Numbered from the stretch's first letter, positions 6,718 to 15,093 are shown. The stretch: DNA of 23,171 nt from Rickettsia typhi (GCA_945874115.1 CAMCFD010000015.1:1-23171), one strand, 5' to 3'. Translations and numbers: made by a program. The notes: a model not told the origin generated them from the sequence alone.

Positions 6718-7911
6718 ATGTCAAAAGCAATTGCATTAATCACAACTTCGGGTCGAGGTTTGCGCTTCGGCTCAGACGGCATTCCTAAGCAATACGCGCC
6801 ACTTGCTGGCGTGCCAATTTTGCGCCATTCTGTTCTCGCATTTTTAAATCACCCAAAAATTGACGACGTAATTTGCGTTATTCACCCAGATGACGTCGTG
6901 CTTTATGAAAGGGCGGTTGCTGGGCTTGATTTATTAAATCCGGTTTTTGGCGGCGAAACTCGCCAAATCTCGGTGCGCAAAGGTCTTGAGGCGCTTAAAG
7001 AATATGGCCCTGACATGGTTTTGATTCATGACGCGGTTCGTCCTTTTGTGTCTAAAAAAATTATCAGCGGCGTTTTAGAAAAGCTTGAAACCCACCCCGC
7101 TGTTATCCCCGCGATTGCTGTTGAAGATACGATAAAAAAATATTCCGATGGAAAAATTGAGTGGACATTAGAGCGCCAAGACTTATGGCGCGCACAAACT
7201 CCGCAAGGTTTTATTTATGACGACATTATGAACGCTCATCAAGCCTTCAAAAACCTTAATTTTACTGATGACGCGGCGCTTAACGAATATGCGGGAATTC
7301 CGGTTGCAATAATTCCTGGTTCGCAAAATAATTTTAAAATTACGACGAAGGAAGATTATGAGCGCGCCAAATACATCATTCCTGCGCTTAACGAAAAAGT
7401 GAAGGAAGAATCGCGCTATGGCATTGGTTTTGACGTTCATTCATTTCGCAAAAAATTGGAAAAAGAAGATAATTTTATCAGAATTTGCGGAGTTGATGTT
7501 GAGTTTGACAAAAAAATCGTCGCACATTCTGATGGTGATGTCGGAATTCACGCCATAATTGACGCGCTTTTGGGCGCAATTGGCGAAGGTGATATCGGCG
7601 AACATTTTCCTGACAACGACAATAAGTGGCGAAATGTTGATTCGTGTGAAATGTTAGAGCAAATAAATCATTTATTGATAAAAAAGGGCGCAGAAATTAT
7701 CAATATTGACGTCACAATAATTTGCGAAAAGCCGAAAATTGTTAAATCAAAAGAAAAAATGCGCAAAAAAATTAGCGAAATTTTAAAAATATCACCACAA
7801 AGAATAAACATAAAAGCCACAACAACCGAAAAATTAGGGTTCCTTGGAAGGGGCGAGGGCATTGCCGCCAAAGCAATTGCGGGAGTTAAAATTTCAATCC
7901 TTGAAGATTAG
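6718..7911 (+). CDS. ispDF: Bifunctional IspD-IspF, MEP isoprenoid pathway
   Basis: This fused enzyme catalyses two non-consecutive MEP steps: CTP-dependent cytidylylation of MEP (IspD) and cyclisation of CDP-ME 2-phosphate to MEcPP (IspF). IspD is residues 1 to about 225, with nucleotide loop SGRGLRFG (11-18), PKQY, LIHDAVRPF (102-110), RAQTPQGF (158-165) and TDDAALNE (183-190). IspF is about 232-397. It begins YGIGFDVHSF, with zinc ligands D239, H241 and H278, the AHSDGD motif at 269-274, and TTTEKLGFLGRGEG at 368-381. Both active sites look intact. The fusion is typical of alpha- and some epsilonproteobacteria. A purine-rich AAGGCGG about 10 nt before the ATG could serve as ribosome site, and the gene lies 18 nt after nuoF. 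Confidence 0.97.
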   Translation: MSKAIALITTSGRGLRFGSDGIPKQYAPLAGVPILRHSVLAFLNHPKIDDVICVIHPDDVVLYERAVAGLDLLNPVFGGETRQISVRKGLEALKEYGPDMVLIHDAVRPFVSKKIISGVLEKLETHPAVIPAIAVEDTIKKYSDGKIEWTLERQDLWRAQTPQGFIYDDIMNAHQAFKNLNFTDDAALNEYAGIPVAIIPGSQNNFKITTKEDYERAKYIIPALNEKVKEESRYGIGFDVHSFRKKLEKEDNFIRICGVDVEFDKKIVAHSDGDVGIHAIIDALLGAIGEGDIGEHFPDNDNKWRNVDSCEMLEQINHLLIKKGAEIINIDVTIICEKPKIVKSKEKMRKKISEILKISPQRINIKATTTEKLGFLGRGEGIAAKAIAGVKISILED

Positions 7912-7947
7912 TTTTTCTTTCATAGTTTTTGCAAGAGATGAAATCTT

Positions 7948-7964
7948 GTGTTTATTTTAAACAC
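7948..7964. terminator. Weak hairpin between convergent ispDF and rodA
   Basis: GTGTTTA and TAAACAC form a 7-bp stem with a 3-nt loop in the 92-nt gap between converging genes. No clear T-run follows on either strand, so the role is uncertain. Confidence 0.3.
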
Positions 7965-8003
7965 CAAAAGATTACTTCTCTCGCAAGATTTTTGCGCGAA
8001 AAA

Positions 8004-9128
8004 TTATTTCAAATTCACTGCGTTCCTATATAAATCGGCGTTTAAAAGAAGTCCAAATCCAATCAACATTGTTGCTGTGATTGTTCCTCCATATGAAATA
8101 AATGGCAGCGGAGCGCCTACAACGGGAAGGATGCCGGTCGTCATTCCAATATTAATAAACATGTGGATAAACAAAAGATTGACCACGCCAATTACTATAA
8201 TTTTACCAAATTGATGTGTGATTTTTAATGCCGACAAAGTTCCGACAAATATTATCAGGCAATAAACCGCAATTGTCGCTAAAGACCCAATCATTCCAAG
8301 CTCTTCTGATAGCATTGTAAAAATAAAATCGGTTTGTTTTTCAGGCAAAAAATCGAGCTGACCTTGGGTTCCTTGAAGATAGCCTTTTCCTAAAAATCCA
8401 CCAGAGCCAATCGCAATTTTTGATTGAATGATGTTATATCCGCTTCCAAGAGGGTCGTTGTCGGGGTTTAAAAAAGTTAAGACACGTTGTTTTTGATAAT
8501 CATACAGGACAAAAATCCACAAAAATGGAATTGCGCAAAGCCCCGCAATGCCGATGGCGGCGAATTTCCAAGTTTTGACGCCGGCGATAAATAAAATTAC
8601 TATGCCGATAAACAGTAGAATTGAAGCCGTTCCTAAATCGGGTTGGCTAAATATTAACAAAACGGGCGCGGCAATGATTAGAAGAGGCGCGATAAGATAT
8701 TTTATTTGCGCAACTTCTTCAAGCTCGACGTCGTAAAAATATCGAGCAAGCGCAAGAATTGTGCAGACTTTCATGATTTCTGAGGGCTGAATTGTTACCC
8801 ATCCAAGGTGAATCCATCTTGTGGCTCCAAGTGCGTTGTGACCAGCAATTTCAACGACTATAAGCAAAATCAATCCGGCAAAATATATTAAATAAGCGCT
8901 TTTATACCAAAATTTTATATCGATTATGGCAATCAAAAGCATCACTGGAAAAAATATCGTAAAAAATATAAACTGTCTGATAAGCCAAGGATGAAGACTT
9001 CCTGATCCGGCCGAATAAAGCATAAAAAATCCAATCGACATTAGCGCGATCACAAGCGAGATTATTCTCCAATTTAATTGAGAAACTCTCTGTGAGAAGG
9101 GGATTTGAACCTGATTTAAATAATTCAT
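8004..9128 (-). CDS. rodA: Rod-shape peptidoglycan polymerase RodA (SEDS family)
   Basis: RodA is the SEDS glycosyltransferase that polymerises lipid II for lateral wall growth together with a class B PBP (PBP2/MrdA). At 374 residues with about ten hydrophobic segments it has normal length. Family motifs are GATRWI (101-106), QPSE (114-117), QPDLGTA (162-168), LPEKQTDFIFTMLSEELG (261-278, with D267 matching the catalytic Asp of the family) and GAPLPFISYGGT near residue 340. The LPEKQTDF wording favours RodA over FtsW. No mrdA, mreB or mreC gene is adjacent. It is transcribed divergently from virB8. Its presence implies that the organism makes elongating peptidoglycan. Confidence 0.95.
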   Translation of the reverse strand: MNYLNQVQIPFSQRVSQLNWRIISLVIALMSIGFFMLYSAGSGSLHPWLIRQFIFFTIFFPVMLLIAIIDIKFWYKSAYLIYFAGLILLIVVEIAGHNALGATRWIHLGWVTIQPSEIMKVCTILALARYFYDVELEEVAQIKYLIAPLLIIAAPVLLIFSQPDLGTASILLFIGIVILFIAGVKTWKFAAIGIAGLCAIPFLWIFVLYDYQKQRVLTFLNPDNDPLGSGYNIIQSKIAIGSGGFLGKGYLQGTQGQLDFLPEKQTDFIFTMLSEELGMIGSLATIAVYCLIIFVGTLSALKITHQFGKIIVIGVVNLLFIHMFINIGMTTGILPVVGAPLPFISYGGTITATMLIGFGLLLNADLYRNAVNLK

Positions 9129-9185
9129 AAATTGTTAGAAACTTGGTAAAAAAATATTTTGTGAATAATTCTAATTAAAGTTGAT

Positions 9186-9214
9186 TTGTATAAAAAAGCA
9201 ATTTAATCTATAAT
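9186..9214 (+). promoter_or_regulatory. Candidate promoter for virB8-virB9-ppi
   Basis: TTGTAT (9186-9191), a 17-nt spacer and a perfect TATAAT (9209-9214) would give a leader of about 70 nt before the virB8 ATG. Confidence 0.45.
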
Positions 9215-9290
9215 TAATTTTTAAAAGGTTTTACAAATAAAATTAACTTATTTAAAATATATTTACTAATTTTGTAAAAGTAAATTAAAT

Positions 9291-10013
9291 ATGCCAGATA
9301 ATATAAAAAATAATAAGCCTGCGCCAAAAACTGCTGAAGTTAATTCTTCGCCAGCACTACAGAAAAGCGCTGTCGAGAAGAAAAGTAAACTAAAGTTAAA
9401 AAGCTGGTACGCGAATCGCTATCAAATGATAGTTGTGCAAAGAAATATTTTGTTAATATTCACTCTGGCGTCAATGATTGCGGTTACTGTCGCGGTTATT
9501 TTTGTGCGCAATATTATGGCGTCAAAGTCTCTCGAGCCATATGTAATTGAGGTCGAGAAAAAAACCGGCGTTCCTGTTGTGGTCGAACAACTTACGGCTC
9601 AACATTTGACGGGCGATCAAATGGTGCGTAAATATTTCATCAACCAATATGTTCACGGCGCTAGCGCTTACGACCCAAAAACTTATAAAATGGATGCTGA
9701 AAAAATTCGACTTTTCTCAACGCCAAATGTTTATTCTGAATTCAAAAATCGCGTTAATGCCAAAGACTTGGGCCCCAATTCTTCGATTGTTGTGCGTATA
9801 AAATCGGTGCAATTTCCTGATGCAAATACGGCGCAAATTCGCCTTGTTCGAAGAGTCGACAAAGATGGCTACGAGCCTGTTGATAAGGATGAAGTCATTA
9901 CGATGAATTTTTATTTCGCCAATCTTGACTTAAGTTTAGAGGAAAGATTAATTAATCCTCTTGGCTTTCAAGTTAGCAGATATCTAGTCGCGGAAGAAAT
10001 ATTTAACTATTAA
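9291..10013 (+). CDS. virB8: Type IV secretion protein VirB8
   Basis: VirB8 is a bitopic inner-membrane scaffold protein of the type IV secretion channel. The 240 residues comprise a charged cytoplasmic tail (1-50), one transmembrane helix (about 53-72, ILLIFTLASMIAVTVAVIFV) and a periplasmic NTF2-like domain (about 80-240). The C-terminal domain ends with the family block INPLGFQVSRY (221-231). Five nucleotides separate it from virB9. In Rickettsiales, virB8 and virB9 genes are duplicated and dispersed, and this pair is not accompanied by virB10, virB11 or virD4, which fits that pattern. Which paralogue this is cannot be settled from the sequence alone. Confidence 0.93.
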   Translation: MPDNIKNNKPAPKTAEVNSSPALQKSAVEKKSKLKLKSWYANRYQMIVVQRNILLIFTLASMIAVTVAVIFVRNIMASKSLEPYVIEVEKKTGVPVVVEQLTAQHLTGDQMVRKYFINQYVHGASAYDPKTYKMDAEKIRLFSTPNVYSEFKNRVNAKDLGPNSSIVVRIKSVQFPDANTAQIRLVRRVDKDGYEPVDKDEVITMNFYFANLDLSLEERLINPLGFQVSRYLVAEEIFNY

Positions 10014-10018
10014 TTTAG

Positions 10019-10876
10019 ATGCTAAAAACTGGCGCGCCAAAAAAAATCGTGAATTTTTTCTTGCAAACCATTCTTGCTGTTTCATTTTTGACGGCATTTT
10101 TCGGCGCTGCTTTGGCGCAACCAATTCCTATCACCACTGACTCGCGAATCAAAACTTTGGTTTATAACCCGAACGAAGTTTTTGAGTTGAAATTTTATTA
10201 CGGCTATCAATCTTTTATCGAATTTGCTGATAACGAAGAAATCGAAATGATTTCGATTGGCGAATCTTTTGCGTGGAGAATCACTCCTGCAGGAAAAAGA
10301 TTGTTCATTAGACCTCTAGAAATTGCCGCTCATACTAATATGACGATAATTACTAATAAAAGAACTTATCACTTCGACATAAAATCCGGCGAATATGATG
10401 GCAAGGCTGATGAAGAGTTGGTTTATACTGTGCGTTTTTATTATGCGCAAATCGGACAATCTTTGCCAATTCCGCCACAATTGGTTGTTCCAACAGCACC
10501 AAAAGCTAAGCCGATTGTGAAATTGCCAAAACCAGCGGGGAAAATTTATGACTATCGTAAAGCGACGAATATTCTTGCGCTAACCGGAAACCCCGAAGGT
10601 CTTGAGTTAAACTTTGACTACAGCTTGTCAGGCAAGGCCGAAAACATAATGCCAACTAAAGTTTATGATAATGGACAAGAAACTCTTATGCAATTTGCCA
10701 ATGATAATTTGGTGATCCCGACAATCAGTGCGGTCGATCCATTTGGTGTTGAACATAATCTAACCTATATCATTCGCGACAATTATGTTGTGTTGCCAGT
10801 CATTGACAGGCAATTTACTCTAAGATTGGCCGATGGTTTGCTTTGTATTTACAATAATAAACTACTTTATCAATAA
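10019..10876 (+). CDS. virB9: Type IV secretion protein VirB9
   Basis: VirB9 forms the outer-membrane core complex with VirB7 and VirB10. The 285 residues start with a signal peptide of about 33 residues (hydrophobic FFLQTILAVSFLTAFF, cleavage after ALA33). The N-terminal domain follows (TLVYNPNEVFELKFYYGYQ), then a Pro-rich linker around 155-180, and the C-terminal domain that binds VirB10 (TKVYDNGQETLMQFA to FTLRLADGLLCIYNNK). The C-terminal domain is complete, unlike the shortened rvhB9-II described in Rickettsia. The gene lies between virB8 (5 nt) and the cyclophilin gene (1 nt). Confidence 0.93.
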   Translation: MLKTGAPKKIVNFFLQTILAVSFLTAFFGAALAQPIPITTDSRIKTLVYNPNEVFELKFYYGYQSFIEFADNEEIEMISIGESFAWRITPAGKRLFIRPLEIAAHTNMTIITNKRTYHFDIKSGEYDGKADEELVYTVRFYYAQIGQSLPIPPQLVVPTAPKAKPIVKLPKPAGKIYDYRKATNILALTGNPEGLELNFDYSLSGKAENIMPTKVYDNGQETLMQFANDNLVIPTISAVDPFGVEHNLTYIIRDNYVVLPVIDRQFTLRLADGLLCIYNNKLLYQ

Positions 10877-10877
10877 T

Positions 10878-11438
10878 ATGAAATTAATTTTTCAAATTTT
10901 AACTTTAATTTTACTTACTATGACTGATTTAAATGCGCAAAATAAATGGACAGAAAGAGATCTTGAAAATTATATTTACATCGATTTAAAATATGGCCGC
11001 GTTGTTATCGAAACTTTTCCAAATCTTGCGCCAAATCACATTAAACGCATCAAAACCCTTGCACGCCAAGGATTTTATGACGGAGTTGTATTTCATCGCG
11101 TAATTGACGGATTCATGGCGCAAACTGGCGATCCTACGGGCACAGGAACTGGCGGCAGCAGCCTTCCTGATTTGCGCGCCGAGTTTTCTGGTGAACCTCA
11201 CGTTAGAGGTGCGGTTTCTATGGCTCGCGCGGCTAATCCAAATTCTGCAAACAGTCAATTCTTCATCGTAACTTCAGATTCTCGTTTTCTAGACAGTCAA
11301 TATACAGTTTGGGGAAGGGTGGTTAAAGGCATGGAATTTGTCGACCAAATCAAGAAAGGTGCTGGTCAAAGTGGAACAGTTTCAAGCCCAGATAAAATGA
11401 TAAAAGTTCGCGTCGCTTCAGACGTTGAAAAGAAATAA
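10878..11438 (+). CDS. Periplasmic peptidyl-prolyl cis-trans isomerase, cyclophilin type
   Basis: This cyclophilin speeds proline cis-trans isomerisation during protein folding. The chosen ATG at 10878 is 1 nt after the virB9 stop and gives 186 residues beginning with a signal peptide (MKLIFQILTLILLTMTDLNA), so the enzyme is exported. A longer frame from 10833 would add residues inside virB9 and bury the signal peptide. Active-site signatures are VVFHRVIDGFMAQTGD (70-85, with catalytic R74 and F79/Q82) and SQFFI (126-130). Phe137 stands where human CypA has Trp121, as in cyclosporin-insensitive bacterial enzymes. The tight coupling to virB8-virB9 suggests that it may fold T4SS parts or secreted substrates in the periplasm, but that is inference. 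Confidence 0.93.
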   Translation: MKLIFQILTLILLTMTDLNAQNKWTERDLENYIYIDLKYGRVVIETFPNLAPNHIKRIKTLARQGFYDGVVFHRVIDGFMAQTGDPTGTGTGGSSLPDLRAEFSGEPHVRGAVSMARAANPNSANSQFFIVTSDSRFLDSQYTVWGRVVKGMEFVDQIKKGAGQSGTVSSPDKMIKVRVASDVEKK

Positions 11439-11444
11439 TTCGCT

Positions 11445-11489
11445 AAAAAAAATTCCTGTCATCTCTTAAAAAATAAGGATGACAGGAAT
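11445..11489 (-). terminator. Rho-independent terminator for the gspF-bioD-argB transcript
   Basis: The arms ATTCCTGTCATC (11452-11463) and GATGACAGGAAT (11478-11489) pair perfectly over 12 bp, with an inner CTTA/TAAG extension. On the minus strand a run of eight T (A-run 11445-11452 on plus) follows directly. The plus side has only TTTT, so it may work weakly in that direction for the cyclophilin gene. Confidence 0.8.
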
Positions 11490-11531
11490 AAGTTTTGACC
11501 TAAAAAATATCGTACATTAAATAAAATCCTA

Positions 11532-12500
11532 CTACAAAATCATAGTTCCGGCGCCTTTTTCAGTAAAGATTTCCATCAATAAAATATTGTTGACAGAGCC
11601 GTTTAAAATGTGCGCAAAGTGAACGCCATTTTCAAGAGCGTGAATGCAAGTTTCGATTTTTGGTATCATGCCGCCTTTAATCACGCCATTAGCGATCATT
11701 TGACGAGCAGTTGCAATATTTAAATGACTCACCAACTCTTTATTTTCAAGCATCACGCCATCAACGTCCGAAAGAATTATTAGTTTCGAAGCGTTAAGTG
11801 CGGCCGCGATGTGACCCGCAGCAGTATCGGCGTTGATGTTGAAAGTTTCGCCATTTTCACCAATCCCGATTGGGGCGATAACTGGGATTAAATCAGAATC
11901 TTCGAAAATTGCCAATACGTCAGTGTCGATTTTGTAAGGTTCGCCAACAAAACCAAAATTCACGATTTTTTCAATATTTGAATCAGGATCTTTTTTTGTG
12001 CGCGTAACTCTTTTTGCCCTGATAAAATTCCCGTCTTTGCCAGAAAAGCCAATAGCACGGCCTCCCGCGGCGTTAATTTCTTTTACGATCAATTTGTTGA
12101 TTGAGCCTGACAAAACCATTTCAACAATTTCAAGTCCGTCAGAATCGGTGACTCGAAGTCCGTCAACGAAGGATGATTTTATGTTTAACTTGTCAAGCAT
12201 GGCGCCGATTTGCGGGCCTCCGCCATGAACAATAACTGGATTTATGCCAACTTGTTTCAACAAGGCCACATTTCGCGCGAAGTTTTTGAGATTTTCGTCG
12301 CCACCCATCGCACTTCCGCCAAATTTAATGACAAAAGTTTCGCCAGCAAATTTGCGCATAAAAGGCAAAGCTTCGCATAAAACATCGGCCTTTTTCGCCC
12401 AATCTTTTGAACCCGATTGTTCTTGCAAAGAAAGGCTTTCAAGTGGAGTTATTCCATCTGATTTTTTATCGCCAAAATTTATAACATTGTCGTTGCTCAT
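11532..12500 (-). CDS. argB: Acetylglutamate kinase (ArgB)
   Basis: ArgB phosphorylates N-acetylglutamate, the second step of arginine/ornithine synthesis. The 322 residues contain VIKFGGSAM (57-65, with the catalytic Lys59), VHGGGPQIG (91-99), VDGLRVTD (112-119), GFSGKDGN (151-158), NINADTAAG (221-229), SDVDGV (244-249) and GGMIPKIE (276-283, with Lys281 at the transition-state-stabilising position). An N-terminal extension of about 50 residues includes a helix like the one that makes NAGK hexameric and arginine-sensitive in other bacteria, so feedback control is plausible. It is the last gene after gspF and bioD, with a 35-nt gap and a strong terminator behind it. No other arg gene is nearby. 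Confidence 0.97.
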   Translation of the reverse strand: MSNDNVINFGDKKSDGITPLESLSLQEQSGSKDWAKKADVLCEALPFMRKFAGETFVIKFGGSAMGGDENLKNFARNVALLKQVGINPVIVHGGGPQIGAMLDKLNIKSSFVDGLRVTDSDGLEIVEMVLSGSINKLIVKEINAAGGRAIGFSGKDGNFIRAKRVTRTKKDPDSNIEKIVNFGFVGEPYKIDTDVLAIFEDSDLIPVIAPIGIGENGETFNINADTAAGHIAAALNASKLIILSDVDGVMLENKELVSHLNIATARQMIANGVIKGGMIPKIETCIHALENGVHFAHILNGSVNNILLMEIFTEKGAGTMIL

Positions 12501-12535
12501 TTTTTTAGAAAAATATAAATTATAAAAACAATAGA

Positions 12536-13204
12536 TTACAAAATAAGCTTATTTACAAAATTATCAATAGAAAAAACGCTAAATTTCGTAAAATTCTCAA
12601 TATCGAACATTATTTCATCGGTTTTTAAGTCGAGATTTTTGTTAGAAAAATCATTAATTATAATCGCCTCAATCTCGACTTTCCTTGATTTTAAAGCCTC
12701 TACAGCACATAAAATATTGCTGATCGCGCCAAGATAAACGCCGCCAATTAACAAAACCGGAATTTTTAATTCGTCGGCCAAATCAAGAAAAGTTTTTTCC
12801 TCGCTTATTGGCGTCATCACACCACCCGCAGATTCAATCAATAAAGTCTGATTATTTTTTTGCGCCTCCAAAATTTTTTCCTCGCAAAAATTTTTAACCA
12901 AATCAAAATCGATTATTTTATTTTCAAGCTTCGCGGCTCTTGGCGGAGAAAGTGGCGCCGCAAAACGCCAAGGCGTAATATTCTTGAGATTTTCGTCGTT
13001 ATATTTTTTCTCGAGTGATTTAATAATTTTAAAACTGTCATTTTCTTCATCGTCGCGAAAGCCGCTAACTATTGGCTTTATGGCATTTATCGCGATTTTT
13101 TTGGCCATAAATTTCTCACATATTTTGCAAGTCAGAAAAGTTTTTCCCATTTCTGTTGAAGTTGCGAGAATCAAATATTGCTTTGCTTTTAGGTTTGTCG
13201 TCAT
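12536..13204 (-). CDS. bioD: Dethiobiotin synthase (BioD)
   Basis: BioD uses ATP and CO2 to close the ureido ring of dethiobiotin, the penultimate step of biotin synthesis. I chose the ATG at 13202-13204, which overlaps the gspF stop as ATGA. It gives 222 residues, normal for the family, and starts just before the P-loop; a longer frame to 13258 lies inside gspF and adds an unrelated peptide. Motifs are the P-loop TSTEMGKTF (15-23), IKPIVSGF (42-49, with the substrate Lys43 and Ser47), APLSPPRAA (83-91) and ESAGGVMTPI (124-133). The downstream half is more divergent. No other bio gene is in the window. Confidence 0.9.
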   Translation of the reverse strand: MTTNLKAKQYLILATSTEMGKTFLTCKICEKFMAKKIAINAIKPIVSGFRDDEENDSFKIIKSLEKKYNDENLKNITPWRFAAPLSPPRAAKLENKIIDFDLVKNFCEEKILEAQKNNQTLLIESAGGVMTPISEEKTFLDLADELKIPVLLIGGVYLGAISNILCAVEALKSRKVEIEAIIINDFSNKNLDLKTDEIMFDIENFTKFSVFSIDNFVNKLIL

Positions 13205-14400
13205 TTGATTTGCGAAAAAGAACCATAAATCGGCCCAAACACCGCCGAAACAACCCACATAATCAATCCACCCATAACGATTGTGAGAGTAGGTTGAATC
13301 ATGCCAACAAGGCGATCGATCGAGTCGTTAATTTCGCGATCATAGAAAAATTTTATGTTCATCAAAGCCTCTTCCATGTTGCCACTTTCTTCGCCAACTC
13401 GAAACATTCTAATCACGAGACTGGGGAAATAGCGGCTTGACGATAGTGCTTTGCCCAAAGATTGACCTTCTGAAACTTGATATTTTATATATGTAATATT
13501 TCTTTTTATCGCCGTATTTTTCACCACCATCGACGCCGAATCAAGGCATTCAATCACGCCAAGTCCGCTTTTGAAAGTCATCGCGAAAAATTGACAAAAT
13601 TTTGCTGCGTCAAGTTTCGTCATAATCGGGCCAATCACCGGAATTTTAAGCTTCAAATCGTCCATTTTAATGCCAATTTGCGGAACTTTTCCTAAAATTT
13701 TCAGCCCAAAAAACATCGACGGAAGCAAGATCATCAAAAGCAGCCAATTATTTTTCATGAAATTAGAAACTGCAATCAAAGATTTTGTCGAGGTTGGAAT
13801 TGACATTTCTTGAAGTTGCAAAAATCCCGTAACTTTAGGCACGACAACGCCCATCATTACGCCAATAATAATCAACATCATAAAAATCCCGAAAGACGGA
13901 CCAACCGCGGCTTTGTTGATTTTGCGCTTAAATTCAACGTTCCATTTTAAGTCGTCAACAATGCTTGCAAAAGCGCTCGATAAATTGCCGGTTTTCTCAG
14001 AACTTGCAACCAATCCTACATAGACGCCGTTGAAAACGTCGGGGCGCTTTGCCATTGCCTCTGAAAATAAATTACCGTTTTTGATTGCCTCAAAAATCTC
14101 CTGCATCAGCGATTTCACAGCTTTTGAATCGGAAGTTTCTTTTAAGTCTGATATTGAATCAATAATCGGAACACCAGCCTTGTCAAGCTGTTCAAGATGT
14201 ATAAAAGTTGTGATTAAATCTTTGGTTTTTACTTTTGCGCCGCCAATTGAGATGAAACTTGCGCGCTGAATTTTGAATGAAATAATCTCAAGCCCGTCCG
14301 ATTTTAAAATTGCCGAAAGCTCTGAAGGACTAGAAGCCGAGACTTGGCCTTTGACATATTCGCCATTTTTGTCAAACGCTTTATAACTATATTTATTCAT
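13201..14400 (-). CDS. Type II secretion / type IV pilus inner-membrane platform protein (GspF/PilC)
   Basis: GspF/PilC is the polytopic inner-membrane platform that passes work from the assembly ATPase to the pseudopilus or pilus. The 399 residues match the family in length and layout: an N-terminal soluble domain (YSYKAFDKNGEYVKGQV), a first T2SSF domain (about 62-187) with SSEKTGNL, and a second (about 265-388) with RVGEESGNMEEAL. Predicted membrane segments are near 168-188, 217-233 and 369-388. A good Shine-Dalgarno site (AAAGGAAA) lies 6 nt before the ATG. The stop overlaps bioD by 4 nt. The cognate ATPase and pilins are not here. The secretin at 3704-5293 is a likely partner, so the system is scattered. 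GspF versus PilC cannot be decided from this window. Confidence 0.93.
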   Translation of the reverse strand: MNKYSYKAFDKNGEYVKGQVSASSPSELSAILKSDGLEIISFKIQRASFISIGGAKVKTKDLITTFIHLEQLDKAGVPIIDSISDLKETSDSKAVKSLMQEIFEAIKNGNLFSEAMAKRPDVFNGVYVGLVASSEKTGNLSSAFASIVDDLKWNVEFKRKINKAAVGPSFGIFMMLIIIGVMMGVVVPKVTGFLQLQEMSIPTSTKSLIAVSNFMKNNWLLLMILLPSMFFGLKILGKVPQIGIKMDDLKLKIPVIGPIMTKLDAAKFCQFFAMTFKSGLGVIECLDSASMVVKNTAIKRNITYIKYQVSEGQSLGKALSSSRYFPSLVIRMFRVGEESGNMEEALMNIKFFYDREINDSIDRLVGMIQPTLTIVMGGLIMWVVSAVFGPIYGSFSQIK

Positions 14401-14446
14401 TTATTTCCTTTCGTAAAATAGAAAATTCATCGAGCAATATTTATCA

Positions 14447-14475
14447 ATTTAACGCGGATAAAACAATAAAGTCAA
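14447..14475 (-). promoter_or_regulatory. Candidate promoter for gspF-bioD-argB
   Basis: Read on the minus strand: TTGACT (14475-14470), a 17-nt spacer and TTAAAT (14452-14447) in the 77-nt gap after def, about 45 nt before the gspF ATG. Confidence 0.42.
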
Positions 14476-14477
14476 TC

Positions 14478-15035
14478 TTACTCTTTTTTCATTTTCACCA
14501 TTCTCTTGATAATCATGTCGCGCTTGAGTCGCGAAAGGTGATCAACAAAAGTTATGCCGTCTAAATGGTCGATTTCGTGTTGAACGCAAGTCGCCAAAAT
14601 ATCATCCATCTCGCTAATTTGCTCGTTTCCTTGATAATCGAGATATTTTATCTTAACTTTTTTTGGACGAGTAACCTCAGCGCGAGCTTCAGGAAAAGAC
14701 AAACAGCCTTCGTTGTAGGTCGATTGCTCCTTTGAAAATTCGATAATTTCAGGATTAACCATATAAATCGGATTCGTGTTTTTTACATGAACTCCGCCGC
14801 AATCACCGTGGTCGTGATGATGGTGATCTTCTTCTTCATAATCAACGTCAATAACCAAAACGCGCTTTAGCTCACCAACTTGAACAGCGGCGAGACCAAT
14901 GCCTGACTCGGCGTACATCGTTTTCACCATGTCATCCATGAAGGCGCGCAACTTATCATCAACTTTGTCGACGGGCTTCGAAGCCTTTTCAAGCAAAGGA
15001 TCGGGCGCTAAAATTAAAGGTAATATTTTTGCCAT
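14478..15035 (-). CDS. def: Peptide deformylase with a histidine-rich insertion
   Basis: Peptide deformylase removes the N-formyl group from nascent proteins, using Fe2+ or another divalent metal. At 185 residues it carries all three class motifs: GIGLAAVQ (45-52), EGCLS (109-113, metal ligand C111) and QHEIDH (152-157, ligands H153 and H157, catalytic E154). The sequence around motif 1 and the C-terminus (LKRDMIIKRM) reads like rickettsial deformylases. The odd part is residues 67-83, where the usual short loop after VIDVD is replaced by a Glu/Asp/His/Cys-rich stretch (EEEDHHHHDHGDCGG) with six His and one Cys if H83 is counted. fmt, often beside def, is absent; purN lies upstream with its own terminator, and def has a good promoter. 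Confidence 0.96.
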   Translation of the reverse strand: MAKILPLILAPDPLLEKASKPVDKVDDKLRAFMDDMVKTMYAESGIGLAAVQVGELKRVLVIDVDYEEEDHHHHDHGDCGGVHVKNTNPIYMVNPEIIEFSKEQSTYNEGCLSFPEARAEVTRPKKVKIKYLDYQGNEQISEMDDILATCVQHEIDHLDGITFVDHLSRLKRDMIIKRMVKMKKE

Positions 15036-15063
15036 TTTATAATAAATTATTGACTGTGTTGAA

Positions 15064-15093
15064 ATTATAACATTATTTTGTTGAAAATTGCAA
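15064..15093 (-). promoter_or_regulatory. Promoter for def
   Basis: Read on the minus strand: TTGCAA (15093-15088), an 18-nt spacer and a perfect TATAAT (15069-15064), giving a leader of about 20 nt before the def ATG. The rest of 15094-15203 shows no further element. Confidence 0.6.

Noticed and set aside
10833..10877. Upstream ATG for the cyclophilin gene
   Set aside because: It lies inside the virB9 C-terminus and adds 15 residues ahead of a good signal peptide starting at 10878.
13205..13258. Longer start for bioD
   Set aside because: The extra 18 residues overlap gspF and do not match dethiobiotin synthases; the ATGA overlap start gives the normal length.
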